Positions 1 through 8,964 of a DNA stretch of 64,000 nucleotides are shown here, one piece after another (the first letter of the stretch is position 1; each line of letters starts with the position of its first letter). The notes below the pieces were generated by a model. It saw nothing but the letters and a program-made list of their open reading frames with translations, was not told where the DNA came from and made no database searches. The translations under genes and the position numbers were made by a program. The stretch lies in assembly GCA_019636375.1 (NCBI GenBank), contig JAHBXS010000003.1, positions 620,001 through 684,000 on the forward strand. Direction: 5' to 3'. The DNA comes from Pirellulaceae bacterium. GTDB lineage: Bacteria > Planctomycetota > Planctomycetia > Pirellulales > Pirellulaceae.

Positions 1-346
1 CGTGAAACCGCGATTCTGTTGAACTCGACTCATTCAAACTTCCTCAAATTAAAACCACACCCAAAGAGGCCCTAGCGACTGATGATCAGAGAACGATTCT
101 CAGGGTTTGCTTCCCCATTTCGCTGGCCTAACGAACATAGTTTATGAAGAATTTTTGAAGAAAACGGGATGAAACTGTTAAGAAATTGTTAAGAAAACGC
201 CAGAAACACGCGGTTTTTTGTGGCCATCCGCTCGCTGGGCTTGGATTCCAAGCCCAGCCAGGGATTGCTTCGGATCATCTTTGGTAACCGTTAGCCACCA
301 GCCCGCTTCGAGTTTTCTGATGTCGGCTTGATCGCCAGTTTTAGAT
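1..346. other. Left-edge non-coding stretch
   Basis: No convincing gene is visible between the window edge and the end of the DUF1559 gene. The stretch is AT-rich around 140-200, with short GTTAAGAAA direct repeats. It holds one strong hairpin, listed separately at 234-258. It probably includes the 3' untranslated region of the leftward DUF1559 gene. Confidence 0.6.
234..258. repeat. Perfect 11-bp-stem hairpin, REP-like or terminator-like
   Basis: GCTGGGCTTGG and CCAAGCCCAGC form a perfect 11-bp inverted repeat around a 3-nt loop. It lies about 90 bp past the stop of the leftward DUF1559 gene, so it could be that gene's terminator. No T-run follows in the leftward direction, so a REP-type palindrome is an equal alternative. 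Confidence 0.5.
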
Positions 347-1369
347 TTAGTAGTCAACCGTTACGACTTCAGCACCTTGCTTCGTGATTTGGAACACAAG
401 CGGGCGATTGTCTACTGTATCCGGAATGAAGCGAATAGCGCCATCGCCAAACAGGAAGTTGGCACCTGCAGGATGGAAAGCGAAAATCTCACTTGCGTTG
501 ATGGCGTTGATCAAACGGGGACCTTGATGAATCAAACCGTCATTCGATGCCCCGTCAACGCTAAATCCGCTATCCGGGTCAGCCCAACCGGTACCGTCAG
601 TAAGTGTGTAGTTGCCGTTAAAAAGCACTACTTTACCACCACCGCTAACCGAATAAATTGCCCACATCGCGTCGTTCATCCGGCCGCGCGAGGTCCAACA
701 GTCCGGTTGGCCAGAAGCTTCTGCCAACATGATCGTGTTGGACAGACCGTCCGTAACATCTCGGACCTTCGTGTTTCGATAACGCTCCAAAACCCCCAAT
801 CTGGCCGCCAATGACGGTGCAGGAACAATCGGTGGGCTCATTTCGTTTTCAAAAACGTTTGGACGTACTTCGTTGACCGAACCGTAATCACCAGCCGCTG
901 CGCCGATAACCCAGTAAGGGTCAGTCCGTCGATCTCCCGGTGCCGAGGGGCACAAGAAGACATTTTGCTGAACGGCGATCGCCGCTGCATTGTCAACGTT
1001 AAACCAAGCCTGTTTGTAATCGAACAGGTCGGCGACATTGTTTTGCTCAATGTAAGGCAAGATCAAAGTCGACCAGGATTGGAATGCACCTTTTTGACTT
1101 GAGGGAGCATTTGTACGGCCTGCTGGAGGAGGCAATGTATTAACCGGTGGAGTACCAGGATGTTGCGTACGACTCGCTGGGAACGTCTTCAATGCACCTT
1201 CGTAGTTGTGCAAGGCGAGTCCCAATTGTTTCAAATTATTCGCACATTGAGTGCGGCGGGCCGCTTCCCGGACCGCTTGGACGGCTGGCAGCAGCAATCC
1301 AATTAAGATGCCGATGATGGCAATCACCACCAACAACTCAATCAAAGTAAATCCTCGATTCTTCGACAT
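347..1369 (-). CDS. DUF1559 pseudopilin-like protein (H-X9-DG type)
   Basis: The protein has 340 residues. The N-terminus carries a type IV prepilin signal: short basic leader, Gly6-Phe7 cleavage site, [14 protein letters not shown] and Glu at mature position 5. A prepilin peptidase should cleave it, and the N-helix should anchor it in the membrane or a pseudopilus. The DUF1559 signature [11 protein letters not shown] lies mid-chain. The tail has the planctomycete H-X9-DG motif (His299, Asp309-Gly310). I chose ATG 1369 because GGGAAAAGGG sits just upstream and the leader then has normal length; an ATG 24 nt earlier is possible. DUF1559 paralogues are very numerous in planctomycetes, and their individual roles are unknown. 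The gene stands alone, divergent from the HPF-like gene. Confidence 0.93.
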   Translation of the reverse strand: MSKNRGFTLIELLVVIAIIGILIGLLLPAVQAVREAARRTQCANNLKQLGLALHNYEGALKTFPASRTQHPGTPPVNTLPPPAGRTNAPSSQKGAFQSWSTLILPYIEQNNVADLFDYKQAWFNVDNAAAIAVQQNVFLCPSAPGDRRTDPYWVIGAAAGDYGSVNEVRPNVFENEMSPPIVPAPSLAARLGVLERYRNTKVRDVTDGLSNTIMLAEASGQPDCWTSRGRMNDAMWAIYSVSGGGKVVLFNGNYTLTDGTGWADPDSGFSVDGASNDGLIHQGPRLINAINASEIFAFHPAGANFLFGDGAIRFIPDTVDNRPLVFQITKQGAEVVTVDY

Positions 1370-1648
1370 AAAAAACCCTTTTCCCGAAAACAAACCGATG
1401 AGAAATCCGTCTCAGCCAAACATCTCCGGCCAAGCACTACGGCCTTCTTTGAGGGGACAATCTAAGGGTCGAAAATGAAGTGAATTTGAGCGTTGTGTTA
1501 ACAAAGCGTTAATTTATCGGGAAAAAAAGTTAACATTGTTTAAATTCGCACACTGAGTAGAATGGGGCGTGCCTTTTTGCGGAGTCATGTAGCATAAATT
1601 CGCGAAAAAAGATTCCTTTTGATAGTCAACTTTGGGAGCAGACTGAGA

Positions 1649-2008
1649 ATGATCATCCAAATCAACAGCGATAGCCAAATCTCGTTGAATGCAGACAAAA
1701 AAGCGAGCTATTCGCAGGAACTCGAATCAGAAATGGAACGATTCGCTGACTACATCAGCCGCATCGAAGTCCACCTGACCGACGAAAACAGCTCCGCTAA
1801 AGATGGGGCCGACGACATTCGCTGCTTGATGGAGGCCCGACTCAATGGCAAACAACCAGTCAGTGTCGAAGTTCGCTCGGAAAACCTTCGTCAGGCCTTT
1901 CGCCAAGCATCAGAGGCACTCTTCCGCAGACTCGAAAACCTTTTGAGTAAGGAACGAACCCTCAAGCGTAAAGGCCAACGCGACGCGAGTCGTAAGGAAA
2001 CGCTGTAA
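1649..2008 (+). CDS. HPF/RaiA-family ribosome-associated protein
   Basis: A 119-residue protein matching the short HPF/RaiA-like family. It shows the family core IEVHLTDENSS followed by CLMEARLNGKQPVSVE, then a basic, helical C-terminus. Members bind the small ribosomal subunit near the decoding and mRNA-channel sites and promote hibernation or stabilise idle ribosomes. It is of short-HPF length, with no C-terminal dimerisation domain. ATG 1649 is preceded by GGGAG at about 10 nt; a TTG at 1619 would add ten residues with no family match. The upstream gap shared with the DUF1559 gene is AT-rich and presumably holds divergent promoters. The family is secure; the exact role in this organism is inferred. 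Confidence 0.85.
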   Translation: MIIQINSDSQISLNADKKASYSQELESEMERFADYISRIEVHLTDENSSAKDGADDIRCLMEARLNGKQPVSVEVRSENLRQAFRQASEALFRRLENLLSKERTLKRKGQRDASRKETL

Positions 2009-2114
2009 CAATTTCAAGCCGATGCCGAAATTGCTGTCTGAGCCGCCATCCCTGGAAAAACTTTCAGACGAACTGGAGCAATGGTTTAGGGAAGTCTTAC
2101 TGCTCCAAGCGACA

Positions 2115-5100
2115 CTAACGATGCTGCTCATGCTGCCGAAAGATTTCCAAATCTTTTCGTGCTCGACCGCTTCGCAGATGCCCGACATCCGAATAAATTC
2201 TCTCGCGAATCTCTAGAAATTCCCGCTCCCAGTCTGGGTTGGGCTCACAGGCAATCACCGCGTCGATCAAGTCTGAGCTCTGCATCGCATGAGCCGCGAA
2301 AACTCGCATCAGCAATCTGCGGCCCTCAAATCGCCATTCGGCAAACCGCTCTTGCAACAGCGATTGCCATACTCGCGATTCTTCCGGCGATTTTTCAGCG
2401 ATTTCAATTGCCAAATCCAAAGCAGGCTCGACCATTAAATTCAGAACCCAAGGAGACTTCTTCAGATGCTGTATTAGTGCCATCAAATAGTTAGAAGCGA
2501 CTTCTGGTCTTCCAAGTCTAAAGTGATAAATCACATTCAATGCAGCAACTTCCGCATCCCATCGACCACCTTCGAGTGCCGGTTGCTCCAAAAATCTGTG
2601 GTCACCTAATTCGGCTAAGCAGTGTACATACATCAAACTAAACAAAGTATCCGACGTTCCGCAATAAACCTCCGGCCATTGCTCAAGCGCAGTCGTGTAT
2701 CGCCCGTTACGATATTCGTGTAATGCACTTACCAATTTGCGGTCTTCTTCTTTCGGCAATAAGGCCATCGATAACGGGCCGCGATGCAGGATACTCAAGG
2801 TCTGGCGGCGCAACTCAATCGCTTGCCATTCCAACCCCTCGCCGGTTGTTTCAGGCCGATGTTGACCCTTTGCCGCTACGGATGCCCGTAATGACTCCAT
2901 CGAAAACAGGTCTGGCACTCCCACCGTTTTCGCAAAACGATATTCCAAGACATTGCAATCGTCAGTGTTTCGGAACTCGCGCGGGCGTTTTCGAAACCCA
3001 TCAGTAAACTGCGGTGCAATCGTGTAGTGTGCAAAAAAACCAGTAATATCGTTGACCCTCCAGCCCAGTTGCATCGCTTCTTGTACGACCGGACAGGATA
3101 ATCGCTGCGAAATCTTATCTGTATCGTGAACAACACGATTCTTAAAGCACACCAGTTGCATGTCTGAGGCACTTGTTTGCCAAATTTCAACTTGGGCAAA
3201 AACGGAACTGATTGTTGTCAGAACCGTTTCAATTGTCTCCAAGTCGACTTCATAGGCTTGCAGGAACTGCACAAACACGCCCTCATCGTTTAATCGATTT
3301 GCGGCAGCGTGATAAAACTCCTCCGTGTACAAATTTGCGATTCCCGCGCGATAGGGATTCGAAGGAGCCGATGCGATCACATCATAAACCTCCCGAGTTG
3401 TCAACAAATATTCTCGCGCGTCATTGTAAAGCCGCTGGACCTTTGGATGGTCCATCACTTCGCGATTGACTCCACTACACCAGCGTGCCATTTCATCAAT
3501 CGCCGGCTCAATTTCGACCACATCCACACGCTCTATATTTCTCATGTCGGCCAACCAACCGACAGTTTCTCCAGTCCCCAATCCCACCACCAATCCCTTG
3601 CGCGGATCGGGGTGCAGGACCGCCCCCAAAATCGCCATTCCCATTTGTGTCGGCGCGTCGGCAAGTGCATTGCCATCGGACTTGCCATTAACCACAAACG
3701 ATAAACCATCTTGAGCGACCAACCCCAAGCCGCATTCGCGACCATCGGTTTCCCACACCAAAGAGCGGCGCTGGTAATTGGACCATTGCTGAACCAGATT
3801 GGCGTTGTTTTCCGGAATAACTGCGCGACGTGCCCCGATGGCACTATGCCGCCAAACCGCTGTGGGGCCTAATGCCCATTGACACCCCAGCGTTGCCAAG
3901 ACGACTACGATGCCGATGGCGAGTTGTGGCAGTCGTCGCTCGTTTCCTAGCATCAAAATCAATGCCGAAAGCCCTAACAACAGCCAACTTACTCCGTGCC
4001 ACAATCCTACCGCCCCCAAAATAGGCAGGGCTCCAAACCCTCCTACTAACGACCCACCGATCGCACCCAGCGTATTCCAAGCGTAAGCCGTCCCTACATG
4101 CTGGCTAACGCCCTTGCGACCATGTCCTAACAGGGCAATCAACAGTGGAAACTGCAAACCACTTATCAACGCCACCGGGAACACAACAACTCCAGCGATC
4201 TGAATCCATCCCCACACCAGACTGCCAAATGTTTTTGCGTTCTGAGATTCCCAAGCCGCCCAAATCGCCAGCCGATCTCCAATTGCGAAGGGGACCATTG
4301 CAAACAGGGCCTCAAGCCCACAAGTTATCGCCAACAAGCCCAAAGTCGGACGAACCCAGCGCGATAACACGGGATACAAAAGACCACCCAAGCCAATCCC
4401 TAACAACGCCAAGCTCAAAATCAATCCGAATGTGTACGTCGTTCCTCCCAAAATCGGAGCCAACAAACGATACCATACAAGTTCTAACGCAAAAAACGCA
4501 AAACCAACGACTCCCGCGGCCGAGTAAATCAACCATGGCTGGGCCTGTTCCCGATGCGATTCTTCTAACGTCGCCTTAGTTGTCGCATCCGAATCGGTTG
4601 GTAATTCGTCGATCTGTCGAGACTTGATGACAGCCAATATTCCAGCCAACATTCCAATCGACGCTCCAAACCACAATGTAGCTCGGGTCCCCAAAATTTC
4701 CAACGTAAAAAACGTTGCGGCAGTGCTACCAAGCACCGCTCCGATTGTATTCGCTCCATAAAGCAAACCCAGGCCGCTCCGCCGCCGATCACTGACTCCA
4801 GTAACTGCTCGTACAATGGCCGGCAATGTACCACCCATCAAAAACGTAGGCACACCCAAGACAATTGCCGCCAACAGCAAACGAGTGAGTGTGGCTCCAA
4901 AATCTCCGAGAATCGTTTGGCCGCCAAGCCCCCAGTAAATGTTGGCGATGAGCACGATCAAAAACGGTGAGACGGCGGCACTGGCTGCAATGCCAATTTC
5001 TAACCACCCATACATTGCCAGCGGATTTCGCGACCTTTCGGCACGCAGTCCTAGCCACAAACTTCCCAAACCCACCCCACCCATAAAAATCGCCAATACG

Positions 5101-5339
5101 GCTGCCACCGCGGAGGTCGTCGCTCCAAACACCAACCGCAATTCACGCATCCAGGCGACTTGCATCGCTAGCGCCGCGCAGCCGGACATCAACACCAAAA
5201 CAGCCAAGACACTGGCTTCAGGCTCGCGTGATTTCTGTGTTGGCAATTCACGATCCGCAATCTTTGAGGCGCGGTTAGACTTATCATGGCGAAGTCCGCT
5301 GCGATCATTTTTAGGACGAGGCAAGACGACAGCTTTCAA
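2115..5339 (-). CDS. Fused multi-pass membrane / spermidine-synthase-like protein
   Basis: About 1,074 residues. Residues 40-490 are a run of roughly a dozen hydrophobic helices of the kind annotated as MFS-like in fused spermidine synthases. Residues 515-790 form a Rossmann methyltransferase/spermidine-synthase fold, with GLGTG at 586-590 and the acidic strand end EIEP at 609-612. Residues 830-1074 are a helical, TPR-like tail. At the loop where true aminopropyltransferases carry the catalytic Asp, this protein reads ASAPSNPY (656-663), the form seen in fused bacterial homologues. Polyamine synthesis is therefore doubtful and the substrate is unknown. The start is a TTG without a clear ribosome site, and no in-frame ATG precedes the first helix, so the N-terminus is uncertain. 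It is transcribed alone. Confidence 0.85.
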   Translation of the reverse strand: MKAVVLPRPKNDRSGLRHDKSNRASKIADRELPTQKSREPEASVLAVLVLMSGCAALAMQVAWMRELRLVFGATTSAVAAVLAIFMGGVGLGSLWLGLRAERSRNPLAMYGWLEIGIAASAAVSPFLIVLIANIYWGLGGQTILGDFGATLTRLLLAAIVLGVPTFLMGGTLPAIVRAVTGVSDRRRSGLGLLYGANTIGAVLGSTAATFFTLEILGTRATLWFGASIGMLAGILAVIKSRQIDELPTDSDATTKATLEESHREQAQPWLIYSAAGVVGFAFFALELVWYRLLAPILGGTTYTFGLILSLALLGIGLGGLLYPVLSRWVRPTLGLLAITCGLEALFAMVPFAIGDRLAIWAAWESQNAKTFGSLVWGWIQIAGVVVFPVALISGLQFPLLIALLGHGRKGVSQHVGTAYAWNTLGAIGGSLVGGFGALPILGAVGLWHGVSWLLLGLSALILMLGNERRLPQLAIGIVVVLATLGCQWALGPTAVWRHSAIGARRAVIPENNANLVQQWSNYQRRSLVWETDGRECGLGLVAQDGLSFVVNGKSDGNALADAPTQMGMAILGAVLHPDPRKGLVVGLGTGETVGWLADMRNIERVDVVEIEPAIDEMARWCSGVNREVMDHPKVQRLYNDAREYLLTTREVYDVIASAPSNPYRAGIANLYTEEFYHAAANRLNDEGVFVQFLQAYEVDLETIETVLTTISSVFAQVEIWQTSASDMQLVCFKNRVVHDTDKISQRLSCPVVQEAMQLGWRVNDITGFFAHYTIAPQFTDGFRKRPREFRNTDDCNVLEYRFAKTVGVPDLFSMESLRASVAAKGQHRPETTGEGLEWQAIELRRQTLSILHRGPLSMALLPKEEDRKLVSALHEYRNGRYTTALEQWPEVYCGTSDTLFSLMYVHCLAELGDHRFLEQPALEGGRWDAEVAALNVIYHFRLGRPEVASNYLMALIQHLKKSPWVLNLMVEPALDLAIEIAEKSPEESRVWQSLLQERFAEWRFEGRRLLMRVFAAHAMQSSDLIDAVIACEPNPDWEREFLEIRERIYSDVGHLRSGRARKDLEIFRQHEQHR

Positions 5340-5660
5340 ACAAATTTAGTTGACGATGTAGCTCAAGCCAATTATGAAAAACTAGTGATTTTTTAACAAG
5401 CCAATGACCTTTGCTGTTTGCCAAGGTAAAGAAATCTTCAAATTTTGATTTCGGGACCGTGCTTTCTCTAGGTGATCGGTCATCCGAAATTAGAAGCGGA
5501 TTTCACAGATATTTGCGATTGAAGCGTGAATTTCGATCTTTAAAAGCAGCCTTTTCATATTCGCTCGATTTCGGAGCAAAATCCAAACTTACGCTTTGCT
5601 GCAGATTTTTCGGTATCGATAGTTTTGATCGGGTGTTAGATTGGGATAGAGGTTATTGCA
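5340..5660. other. Intergenic, divergent promoter region
   Basis: An AT-rich 321-bp gap between divergently transcribed genes. A short open frame at 5411-5668 has no ribosome site or family resemblance and overlaps the next gene, so I do not call it. Promoters for both neighbours presumably lie here, but I cannot assign boxes confidently. Confidence 0.5.
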
Positions 5661-6254
5661 ATGATTGAAATCAAATACACAGGTGACGCCCTTTGGGAAA
5701 GGATCGAACGAGCGGTGGAGAAGGTCAAGGAGCGGACGCGCCGGGTGACTCGGACGCTGAATTCGGCCAACATTCCTTACGCGGTAATCGGAGGCAATGC
5801 GGTCCAGCACTGGGTTTCTCAGGTCGATGAGTCGGCAGTGCGAAATACGCAAGATGTCGATATCATCTTGAACGAGCCAGACCTAGAGCGCGCGATTGCC
5901 GCTCTTGAACCGGAAGGCTTCATTTATCGTCGGAGTGCCGGGGTGAGCATGTTCCTTGATGGTCCAGATGCGAAGACTCGCGATGTCGTCCTTGTTATCT
6001 TCGCCGGTAAAAAAGTGCGGGACGAATATCCCGAACCGGTCCCGGACATCGACCAATTCGAATTGATGGGTGAGGCCCGCACTCTCCCCTTACAAAAACT
6101 TCTCACAATGAAATTAACGTCGTTCCGCCGAAAGGACCAAGTTCATATTTTGGATATGATTGCGATTGGAATGATTGATGAAACGTGGCTCCCAGGTTTT
6201 TCGTCAGAATTGCAAAAACGACTCCAAGACCTCCTTGATGACCCCCACGGTTAG
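5661..6254 (+). CDS. Nucleotidyltransferase-fold protein (MNT/AbiEii-like)
   Basis: 197 residues. After a charged helix, the sequence YAVIGGNAVQHW (40-51) and TQDVDIIL (63-70) give the GG...DxD pattern of the polymerase-beta-type nucleotidyltransferase fold (Asp65, Asp67). The C-terminal LQKLLTMKLTSFRRKDQVHI resembles the Lys/Arg-rich helix of stand-alone transferases related to MNT antitoxins and AbiEii toxins. Such proteins can transfer nucleotides to proteins or tRNA. The usual GGS/GGxA turn is GGN here. GAGG lies 8 nt before the ATG, which supports the start. No HEPN or AbiEi partner is adjacent, so whether it is half of a toxin-antitoxin pair is open. The fold call is fairly secure; the function is not. 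Confidence 0.75.
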   Translation: MIEIKYTGDALWERIERAVEKVKERTRRVTRTLNSANIPYAVIGGNAVQHWVSQVDESAVRNTQDVDIILNEPDLERAIAALEPEGFIYRRSAGVSMFLDGPDAKTRDVVLVIFAGKKVRDEYPEPVPDIDQFELMGEARTLPLQKLLTMKLTSFRRKDQVHILDMIAIGMIDETWLPGFSSELQKRLQDLLDDPHG

Positions 6255-6270
6255 TGAGCCAATTTTGTAA

Positions 6271-6316
6271 CCGTTCACGGAGTGAACGGCCACGTAGCTT
6301 TTCACTCCGTGAAAAG
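6271..6316. repeat. Paired palindromes with mirrored cores, REP-like
   Basis: CCGTTCAC-GGA-GTGAACGG (6271-6289) and CTTTTCAC-TCC-GTGAAAAG (6298-6316) are both perfect 8-bp-stem palindromes with 3-nt centres. Their cores, TTCACGGAGTGAA and TTCACTCCGTGAA, are exact reverse complements. Together they form a compact two-hairpin unit typical of REP/BIME-type intergenic repeats. It may also act as a bidirectional terminator between the convergent genes. Confidence 0.7.
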
Positions 6317-6412
6317 GCGAACCCACTGAAAGACTATACCTCGGCAAACCACTCGGATGTATGATTCGCCAAAGCAGAAATTGGTTATGTTCCAACGACG
6401 ATCTCGTGAACA

Positions 6413-6538
6413 GTTACCCAATTTTTTTCTTGAATCATGACATCTTAAAGCGTCGCAGTTGAAAGATCGACCGGCAAAAGTCCCCAGCAACTCAAGTGCG
6501 ATCGTCTTGGGCTTTGTCACGATTAAAAAATTGGGTAC
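6413..6538. repeat. Short element bounded by imperfect terminal inverted repeats
   Basis: The left end, ACCCAATTTTTT followed four bases later by AATCATGACA, matches the reverse complement of the right end, ACCCAATTTTTT followed by AATCGTGACA. That is about 21 of 22 paired positions once a 4-nt insertion is allowed. The interior of about 75 bp is non-coding. The size and ends suggest a MITE-like or decayed mobile element. No target-site duplication is obvious. Confidence 0.45.
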
Positions 6539-6621
6539 AGCCACTCAGGGGACCGGATCGCCTGCCTGAATTTTATACAATGGTCCCACAATGGATCTGG
6601 ACCGTGAACAGAAAAAACCTT

Positions 6622-8964
6622 TTACTCTTTCAGTTTCTGGCGGAGAAGTTCTAATTTTTCACGTTGTGCCTTCGACCGTTTTGCCACCGATGGATTGGCT
6701 TCGATTTGTTCCAAGAACAATTCAATTTCGGTAAAAATGGCATCGGTATGGTCGCCTTGACCCTGGGCGATCATCAAATCGACCTGTTCCAGTAGGGACT
6801 GCACCAGCGAGATCATTTGCGTTTCCCCGTCTGGAAAGGCAGTTAACTGGGATCGATTGGCATTCACCAGTTGTTCGATCTTGGCTTTTTGCAGTTCTAC
6901 ATCAGCGTCGGCCTTCGCGAGTTGCAACTCGGCTCGTAATAGCCGAATCTGAGCTTGGCGGACTTCCAAAGTCTCTCGCGCGGAGTCGTCGAGTGAGCCG
7001 AGCAGCGCACGTGCTTGTTCCAGGACCGGCAACGATTCGCTCGATTGTTGGGCCTCAATTTGAGCTTCGACCAGTCGGCTCATCTGGTCGATGCCGATGC
7101 AGATCGCTTCGGTTCGTTTATCGATGGGGGTCAACTCGATGACCGATTGCTGAGCCTGCACCATGTTGCGAGCCAGTTCGACGATTTGTTCGGCGGATAG
7201 TTTTCGATTCCCAGCACTTGAAAACTCCTGCCATGCTGCTTTCCAGACCAGACTTCGAACCGGTAGCGTGTCAATGCCCGAAGCAAGCAACTCCAAAAGC
7301 AAAGCTTGTCCCTGTGAAAAGTGTGCATCGGCTCGCGATTGATCCCCATCGTTTTCGCTCTCGCCAGCCAAATCCAATAGCAATTCGGCTCGCAATGCCG
7401 CGATCGTCGAGCTGGTTGGAAACTGCGCCAGCAAACGGGCGGATTCAGTTTGATAACGTTCGCGAGCCTGTTGTTCTAGCGAGCCGCCATCGTACAGCCA
7501 TTCGGCATACCACAGAGCTTGAAGGGCGGACACGTATTCTTCCGCAACCTGTTGATCGCCTGGGCGGAGCTGATTCAGGTTAAAGTACAAATTAGCGATA
7601 TCGCGAATCGACTCAACTGCGATTCTCTCCGCTTGAGGAACCTGCATCAAATCATCTTTGATTCGATTGGCGACGACAGACAATTGACTGCGGGTCAGTT
7701 GAAAAGACTGGTCGGCCTCGTCACGCATTTGCAGCAAAGCCAAATTGGTTTTCCGCTCGGATTCGTACGAGCGGGCGAGCATGACGACGCTGATCGCAGT
7801 TCCCACGAATACCAATACCGCCAAGGTTGCGCTAAGGGTCTGCCACGGATGCCTGCGAACCCAAGCCGAAAATCGCTCAGCGAACGAGGCCCGTCGCGCT
7901 AGTATCGGTTCGCCGTTGAGAAAACGTGTCAAATCTTCGGCCAAGGCTTGCGCTGACTCATATCGCGAGTCCGGCTCTTTGCGAATCGCTTTCAGGCAGA
8001 TTGTTTCCAAGTCTCGCGGGATATCAGGTCGAATAATCGTGGGAGCCAGTGGCATTTGATCTTGTTGTTGCTGCAAGACTTCAAACGTCTGCCCGCGAAA
8101 TGGTGTGACGCCGGTCAAGCATTGATACAGAGCGATACCGAGACTATAGACATCACTGCGCCCGTCAAGGGCCTGATTCCGAATCTGTTCAGGGCTCATG
8201 AATTCTGGGGTACCCAGAATTCCGTCGGTCTGCGTCAGTGAATGGCCGTCCACTTCTTGCACCAACCCGAAATCGGTCAATTTGGCCCGGCCATCACGAG
8301 CATCCAGCAGAATATTGGCCGGTTTAATATCGCGGTGGATCAAGCCCGCTTCGTGAGCAAACTGCAATCCGCAGGCAACTTGTCGAATCCACTCAGCCGC
8401 TTCGCGAGGATCAACAGACGATTGGTTCAATCGTTGCCGTAGCGACTCACCGCGAACCAGCGGCATCACCAGATAGGGCCGGCCGTCACGAGTTTCAGCA
8501 ACTGAGTGAATCGGCACGATGTTGTCGTGGGTCAGTTTAGCGACGGCACGGGCTTCACGGCGAAAGCGTTCAATGGCAACAGCGTTATCGAACATTCGCA
8601 TCAACTTGATCGCCACAGGACGTTGCAGTTGCATATCCCAAGCTCGGAACACGACGCCCATCCCCCCGGCATCGAGTTGTCGTTCAACGGCGTAATGATC
8701 CAACCTGCCCAGATCGCCAGCCCGCTCCGGCGGATTGAGAAATGATAGTCCAATGGGCCGTTGCGCGGCGGATTGCACATACGATTCGACGAGCGTGGAT
8801 TGCGTTATTCGCTCCAGCGTCTCGTTGCAACTGCGACAGTGTTCTATATGCTCAGCGATGCTATCGAGTTTAACACCACCCCGTTCCAACCAGAGAGACA
8901 ACTCGTTGGCACTCGGACACTCAATCTGGTGATTTTCTATGTTGAGTGATCGAGCAGAATTCAT
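6622..8964 (-). CDS. Membrane Ser/Thr protein kinase with N-terminal zinc-finger-like motif
   Basis: 780 residues. H39-x3-C43-x2-C46 near the N-terminus resembles the zinc site of anti-sigma factors. A complete Hanks-type kinase domain follows (about 90-350): glycine loop DAGGMG, VAIK Lys120, HRDIKPAN (210-217), DFG (231-233) and GTPEFMSPEQ. One transmembrane helix lies near 375-398. The remaining 380 residues are charged, helical and probably repeat- or coiled-coil-forming, and should lie outside the membrane as a sensor. The gene's ATG overlaps the stop of the ECF sigma gene (ATGA), so the two are translationally coupled. With the anti-sigma-like motif, this suggests the kinase controls that sigma factor by binding or phosphorylation. 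Planctomycete ECF-kinase linkage is known; the signal here is unknown. Confidence 0.93.
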   Translation of the reverse strand: MNSARSLNIENHQIECPSANELSLWLERGGVKLDSIAEHIEHCRSCNETLERITQSTLVESYVQSAAQRPIGLSFLNPPERAGDLGRLDHYAVERQLDAGGMGVVFRAWDMQLQRPVAIKLMRMFDNAVAIERFRREARAVAKLTHDNIVPIHSVAETRDGRPYLVMPLVRGESLRQRLNQSSVDPREAAEWIRQVACGLQFAHEAGLIHRDIKPANILLDARDGRAKLTDFGLVQEVDGHSLTQTDGILGTPEFMSPEQIRNQALDGRSDVYSLGIALYQCLTGVTPFRGQTFEVLQQQQDQMPLAPTIIRPDIPRDLETICLKAIRKEPDSRYESAQALAEDLTRFLNGEPILARRASFAERFSAWVRRHPWQTLSATLAVLVFVGTAISVVMLARSYESERKTNLALLQMRDEADQSFQLTRSQLSVVANRIKDDLMQVPQAERIAVESIRDIANLYFNLNQLRPGDQQVAEEYVSALQALWYAEWLYDGGSLEQQARERYQTESARLLAQFPTSSTIAALRAELLLDLAGESENDGDQSRADAHFSQGQALLLELLASGIDTLPVRSLVWKAAWQEFSSAGNRKLSAEQIVELARNMVQAQQSVIELTPIDKRTEAICIGIDQMSRLVEAQIEAQQSSESLPVLEQARALLGSLDDSARETLEVRQAQIRLLRAELQLAKADADVELQKAKIEQLVNANRSQLTAFPDGETQMISLVQSLLEQVDLMIAQGQGDHTDAIFTEIELFLEQIEANPSVAKRSKAQREKLELLRQKLKE

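Larger units (their letters stand above)
6255..6621. other. Intergenic stretch rich in inverted repeats
   Basis: This 367-bp non-coding gap holds two adjacent palindromes (6271-6289 and 6298-6316) and a 126-bp segment bounded by imperfect inverted repeats (6413-6538). No gene is supported here. Confidence 0.7.

Noticed and set aside
377..814. 145-residue frame opposite the first DUF1559 gene
   Set aside because: Shadow of a clear DUF1559 coding region; the product shows no motif.
5411..5668. 85-residue plus-strand frame before the nucleotidyltransferase-like gene
   Set aside because: No ribosome site, no family resemblance, and it overlaps the start of the well-supported gene in another frame.
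7218..7902. Plus-strand frames opposite the kinase C-terminal region
   Set aside because: They lie antisense to the kinase gene, which has strong domain support, and their products carry no recognisable motif.
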